64,000 nt of DNA from Romboutsia_E sp900604535 (GTDB lineage Bacteria; Bacillota; Clostridia; Peptostreptococcales; Peptostreptococcaceae). Made by a program: the position numbers and the translations under genes. This document shows, piece by piece, positions 61,198 through 64,000 of this stretch (positions are counted from its first letter, which is position 1; the number at the start of each line of letters is the position of its first letter). The notes beneath the pieces were generated by a model. The model had not been told where the DNA came from. It saw only the letters and a program-made list of their open reading frames with translations, and did no database searches. The stretch covers positions 186,001-250,000 of the forward strand of contig NZ_UWOT01000004.1 of assembly GCF_900604535.1 (NCBI RefSeq). Reading direction: 5' to 3'.

Positions 61198-61250
61198 AGT
61201 ATAATTAATTTGATATAAAGATTGTGTGAAGATATATATATTGATGTAAA
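61198..61250 (-). promoter_or_regulatory. Activator-type trk promoter with phased direct repeats (candidate KdpE operator)
   Basis: On the minus strand TTTACA (61245-61250), TTCACA (61225-61230) and TTTATA (61214-61219) are direct repeats, the last two exactly 11 bp apart, inside the longer repeat ATCTTTAyAtC. A good -10 TATACT (61198-61203) follows, while the -35 position (CACAAT) is poor and is covered by the repeats. OmpR/PhoB-family regulators bind 11-bp-phased repeats in this arrangement. Confidence 0.55.
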
Positions 61251-61267
61251 GATTTTATTAAGATTAT

Positions 61268-61969
61268 TTATTCATCAATTAACTTATATCCAACTCCTAC
61301 CTCTGTTTTTATATATTCAGGTTTAGCTGGATTTTTTTCTATTTTTCTTCTTATATTTGCCATAAATACTCTCAGTGATTGTGTGTCTGTATCTAGATAT
61401 CCTCCCCAAACTTTATCAATTATGAATTTATGTGTAAGTACTTTACCTGCATTTTTGCATAATAATTCCATTAGTTTATATTCTATTGGAGTTAAGTGAA
61501 TCTCATTATCATCTATAATTACTTCATGTTTTTCAAAATCAATTTTTAAGTTTTTAACTTCAAATTTAGTTATAGCTTTATTTTTATCCATATTATTAAT
61601 ACTCCTATGTCTAAGAGCTACTCTAATTCGTGCCAAAAGCTCTGGAACACTAAATGGCTTTGTTAAGTAATCATCAGCACCTAAATCAAGTGCATTTACT
61701 TTTTCTCTTTCTTGCTCTCTTGCAGATACAACTATTATGTTTGATAACGTTACATCTCTTATTTTCTTTATAACCTCGGTTCCATCTATATCTGGTAGAC
61801 CTAAGTCTAAAATTATTATATCTGGATTTATAGAATAAACTAAACTTATTGCATTAGTTCCACTTTGTGTTTCTATACATTCATATCCTTGTGTCTCAAG
61901 TGATACTTTTATAAATTTACTTATTGGTTTTTCATCTTCTACGATTAATATTAGTGGCTTTAAACTCAT
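61268..61969 (-). CDS. kdpE: KdpE-like OmpR-family response regulator
   Basis: 233 residues from the ATG at 61969, which follows GGAGGAGGAGAAGAAUA; seven upstream in-frame codons overlap the kinase and are rejected. The receiver domain has acidic pocket E11-D12, phosphoacceptor D55 in IILDLGLPDIDG and a conserved lysine in DDYLTKPFSVPELL. The C-terminal winged helix (about 140-230, IHLTPIEYKLMELLCKNAGK; SLRVFMANIRRKIE) is of OmpR/KdpE type. The start overlaps the kinase stop (TAATG). No kdpFABC genes are in the window; the nearest K+ genes are the trk operon immediately downstream, a plausible target. Confidence 0.9.
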   Translation of the reverse strand: MSLKPLILIVEDEKPISKFIKVSLETQGYECIETQSGTNAISLVYSINPDIIILDLGLPDIDGTEVIKKIRDVTLSNIIVVSAREQEREKVNALDLGADDYLTKPFSVPELLARIRVALRHRSINNMDKNKAITKFEVKNLKIDFEKHEVIIDDNEIHLTPIEYKLMELLCKNAGKVLTHKFIIDKVWGGYLDTDTQSLRVFMANIRRKIEKNPAKPEYIKTEVGVGYKLIDE

Positions 61970-63558
61970 TATTCTTCTCCTCCTCCACAAGGCAACTTAA
62001 ATCTAAAGGTTGCTCCACCTAAGCTATTATTAAAAGCTTCTATATCACCATTATGAGCTTCTATTATAGACTTACATATAGATAAACCTAACCCCACACC
62101 TCTTTTATCTAAAGACCTACCATTATTTTTGCTATAAAATCTATCAAATATATATTCTATATCCTCGTCCTTTAATCCATATCCATTATCCTCAACTTCA
62201 AAGTATACATAATCATTTATTTTCATAACCTTTACTATTATTTCAGAATAATCTGGAGTATATCTAATTGCATTATCAATTATATTTATCAGTACCTGTT
62301 CTATTAATAATCCATCTACATTTAAAATAATTACTTCATCAGGTATATCTACATTAATCTTATGATTTTTAGAGTATTTTTCAACTATAGAAATCGCTTC
62401 TGCTACTATTTCCTCAACAACTTCTAAGTTTTTTTTGATCTCTAATCTTCCTTCATCCACTTTAGTTATACTAATTATATTTTCAACAGATCTTGTTAGC
62501 CAACTTGCATCATCATAGATATTTTTTAAAAGATCTTTTTTAGTAACTTCATCTATAGACTCATAATTTTCTATCATAGCAGATGATGACCCCATTATTC
62601 CAGCTAATGGTGTTCTTAAATCATGTGATATAGATCTTAATAAATTACTTCTTAGTCTCTCTGTTTCAACAGCTAAATTTGCTTGTTTTGTTCTTTCATA
62701 CAAATCTTCTCTTTCAATCGCTATAATAACTTGATTACAAATTGATTTTAATAGTAACTTTTCATTTTCTGTTAATGATTTCTTGTTAAAACATGCAACC
62801 CCTATAACCCCTAAGACATTGTCATTACTTTTTATTGGGTAGTTGAATATCAAAGCATCTTGATATAAATCAGTTCCTATTCCTGTCTCTTTACCTAATA
62901 TAAAACTTTCCTTAAATGAACATTTTTCTAAAGGTGATTGAAATAGACTATGTCCATCTTCTTCTTTAAATTCATATATAACCGGTTTTTTTAGGTTCCC
63001 ATCTGAATCAATTATAGAAGTGGCAACTGATTTACCTAATATATCTACTAAGCTTTTATTACATACTTCTATGATTTCACATTTATTTTTTGCTTTTAAT
63101 AATTTTTTACTATTTTTATATAGCAGTCTAATTTTATATTCTCTTAAATTAGATTTTTCTACTTCCCTTTTTATTTTAGATGTTAATGTACTTGTTATTA
63201 TAGCTGATATTAACATAATAAAAAAAGTTATTGGATAATCAGCTCTATATGCTAAAAAAGTATAGTATGGTTCTGTAAAAAAGAAATTAAATATCAATAC
63301 ACCAAGTATAGATGATAAAATTCCAAATAAATACCCGTTTGTTATACTTGAGGAAAATAAAACCCCTAGTATGATGACTAATATTATGCTCGATTCATTT
63401 AGTTGAATTTGCTTAAAAAACAACGCTATAAGCGTTGATATTGACATAATAAGTATAATTTTTAATAAATTTATTACTAATATATATTTTTTAGGTTTAT
63501 TTTTTTTATAAGCATAGCTATTCTCTGTAACACTATCATATATATCATCTAAATCCAT
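61969..63558 (-). CDS. KdpD-like sensor histidine kinase lacking the N-terminal KdpD/Usp domains
   Basis: 529 residues from the ATG at 63558 (AAGGAGGUAUCUAUAU). Four membrane helices of DUF4118 type lie at about 25-140 (INLLKIILIMSISTLIALFF; FNFFFTEPYYTFLAYRADYP). A GAF domain follows (~160-285), then HisKA with the H-box SISHDLRTPLAG, N-box INIIDNAIRYTP and G-box EDNGYGLKD. Full KdpD (~900 residues) also has an N-terminal KdpD and UspA domain that senses K+/c-di-AMP; these are absent here. Translationally coupled to the response regulator. Membrane-bound; signal likely related to K+ or osmotic state but not proven. Confidence 0.88.
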   Translation of the reverse strand: MDLDDIYDSVTENSYAYKKNKPKKYILVINLLKIILIMSISTLIALFFKQIQLNESSIILVIILGVLFSSSITNGYLFGILSSILGVLIFNFFFTEPYYTFLAYRADYPITFFIMLISAIITSTLTSKIKREVEKSNLREYKIRLLYKNSKKLLKAKNKCEIIEVCNKSLVDILGKSVATSIIDSDGNLKKPVIYEFKEEDGHSLFQSPLEKCSFKESFILGKETGIGTDLYQDALIFNYPIKSNDNVLGVIGVACFNKKSLTENEKLLLKSICNQVIIAIEREDLYERTKQANLAVETERLRSNLLRSISHDLRTPLAGIMGSSSAMIENYESIDEVTKKDLLKNIYDDASWLTRSVENIISITKVDEGRLEIKKNLEVVEEIVAEAISIVEKYSKNHKINVDIPDEVIILNVDGLLIEQVLINIIDNAIRYTPDYSEIIVKVMKINDYVYFEVEDNGYGLKDEDIEYIFDRFYSKNNGRSLDKRGVGLGLSICKSIIEAHNGDIEAFNNSLGGATFRFKLPCGGGEE

Positions 63559-63590
63559 ATATAGATACCTCCTTATAACCACTTTATTAA

Positions 63591-63619
63591 ATTATATGTA
63601 TAATTTAATAAAAACACAA
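63591..63619 (-). promoter_or_regulatory. Promoter of the KdpD/KdpE-like operon
   Basis: TTGTGT (63614-63619), 17-nt spacer, TATAAT (63591-63596), about 33 nt upstream of the kinase start. Confidence 0.7.
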
Positions 63620-63631
63620 TATAAGTAAAAA

Positions 63632-63676
63632 TGCATGCTTCAATCATATATTAACTTATATGAATTGAAGCATGCA
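63632..63676 (-). terminator. Terminator downstream of the TPR gene at the window edge
   Basis: Stem TGCATGCTTCAAT / ATTGAAGCATGCA, extended by further A/T pairing, followed by UUUUUACUU on the minus strand, 5 nt after the TPR gene stop. Confidence 0.8.
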
Positions 63677-63681
63677 CTTGA

Positions 63682-64000
63682 CTATATTCTTACTAAGTGA
63701 CCTATGTTTTTCTCATCATATTCTATTTTATAAAACTCACTTTCATTGCTATAAATTTTATCTCCGTAGTCTATATCTTCTATATTTAAACTATAGCGAA
63801 AGTTTGTTATTCTTTGTAGGTTTTTATCTGCTGATTTGAATGTTGGATCAAGATCATATGATGCTCTATAGTGTTTTCTTGCTAAATCTAAGTTCCCTTG
63901 TAGCTCATACATAATACCTAGTAAATTATGAGCCTCTGGATTAGAATCATTTTCTAGTATAAGATTATATATATGATTTTTAGCTAATTTGTAATCATAT
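63682..64000 (-). CDS. TPR-repeat protein, C-terminal part (5' end beyond window)
   Basis: The reading frame is open to the right edge, giving at least 105 residues. The visible part has two TPR units, one around NDSNPEAHNLLGIMYELQGN and the next around LARKHYRASYDLDPTFKSAD, then an acidic tail (NIEDIDYGDKIYSNE). An internal ATG exists at 63912 but lies inside a repeat, so it is not the true start. Upstream domains are unknown. Transcribed toward the KdpD-like operon and ended by its own terminator. Confidence 0.82.
   Translation of the reverse strand, partial: YDYKLAKNHIYNLILENDSNPEAHNLLGIMYELQGNLDLARKHYRASYDLDPTFKSADKNLQRITNFRYSLNIEDIDYGDKIYSNESEFYKIEYDEKNIGHLVRI

Overview
The window is low-GC (strongly A/T-rich, almost every gene preceded by a strong AGGAGG-type ribosome binding site) and looks like the chromosome of a spore-forming, acetogenic member of the Clostridia, most likely Peptostreptococcaceae (relatives of Clostridioides, Terrisporobacter, Romboutsia). 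The grounds are a Wood-Ljungdahl block cooS-cooC-fhs-fchA, a SleC-type cortex-lytic enzyme of 424 residues, a YtxC-like sporulation protein, and a gene order that, from memory, resembles that of Clostridioides difficile. The genus is inference. No rRNA, tRNA, CRISPR array, prophage, insertion sequence or replication origin was seen. Nearly all genes lie on the minus strand; only six intact genes are on the plus strand.

Layout. 1-4808: carbon monoxide dehydrogenase and one-carbon genes (fchA partial, fhs, cooC, cooS), followed by a 714-bp non-coding stretch. 5.5-9.7 kb: TPR protein, B12-binding radical SAM protein, a 66-residue small protein and an unknown 307-residue protein. 9.8-20 kb: an unusual 105-bp hairpin element, argS, DUF523, mutS2, pepD, a U32 peptidase and zapA. 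20-32 kb: translation block pheST (T-box), TrmH-type methyltransferase with a KtrAB potassium transporter, infC-rpmI-rplT (L20 leader; infC starts at AUU), a membrane-less FtsH paralogue and thrS (T-box). 32-40 kb: DUF445, YtxC-like protein, and a BMP-type nucleoside ABC transporter with two tandem substrate-binding lipoproteins. 40-50 kb: DegV, TrmL, VanW-family protein, nth, Lon-like protease, queG, a RusA-like resolvase, nfo, an ArsR-type regulator and glutaminase. 50-58.5 kb: TGS-domain nucleoside kinase, a frameshifted sugar isomerase/AP-endonuclease-like gene, two signal peptidases I, a Csm6-like HEPN protein, a PrsW-type membrane protease, sleC and an RsiV-like double-domain membrane protein. 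58.5-63.6 kb: a second potassium uptake module (TrkH plus two RCK proteins) next to a KdpD/KdpE-like two-component system; the window ends inside a TPR gene.

How parts fit together. The first block makes the methyl-branch intermediates and CO/CO2 redox enzyme of acetogenesis. Two independent K+ uptake modules occur; the second has an activator-type promoter with 11-bp-phased direct repeats that the adjacent KdpE-like regulator could bind. Both multi-subunit or single aminoacyl-tRNA synthetase operons examined (pheST, thrS) carry T-box leaders, while infC-rpmI-rplT carries an L20-type attenuator. The most unusual gene is an orphan HEPN-type putative ribonuclease (54035-54835) resembling the C-terminal part of Csm6 but lacking a CARF domain and any CRISPR context.

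Limits: all family assignments come from reading motifs by eye. Start codons were moved where a ribosome binding site decides them. Promoters and terminators are pattern matches, not measured sites.
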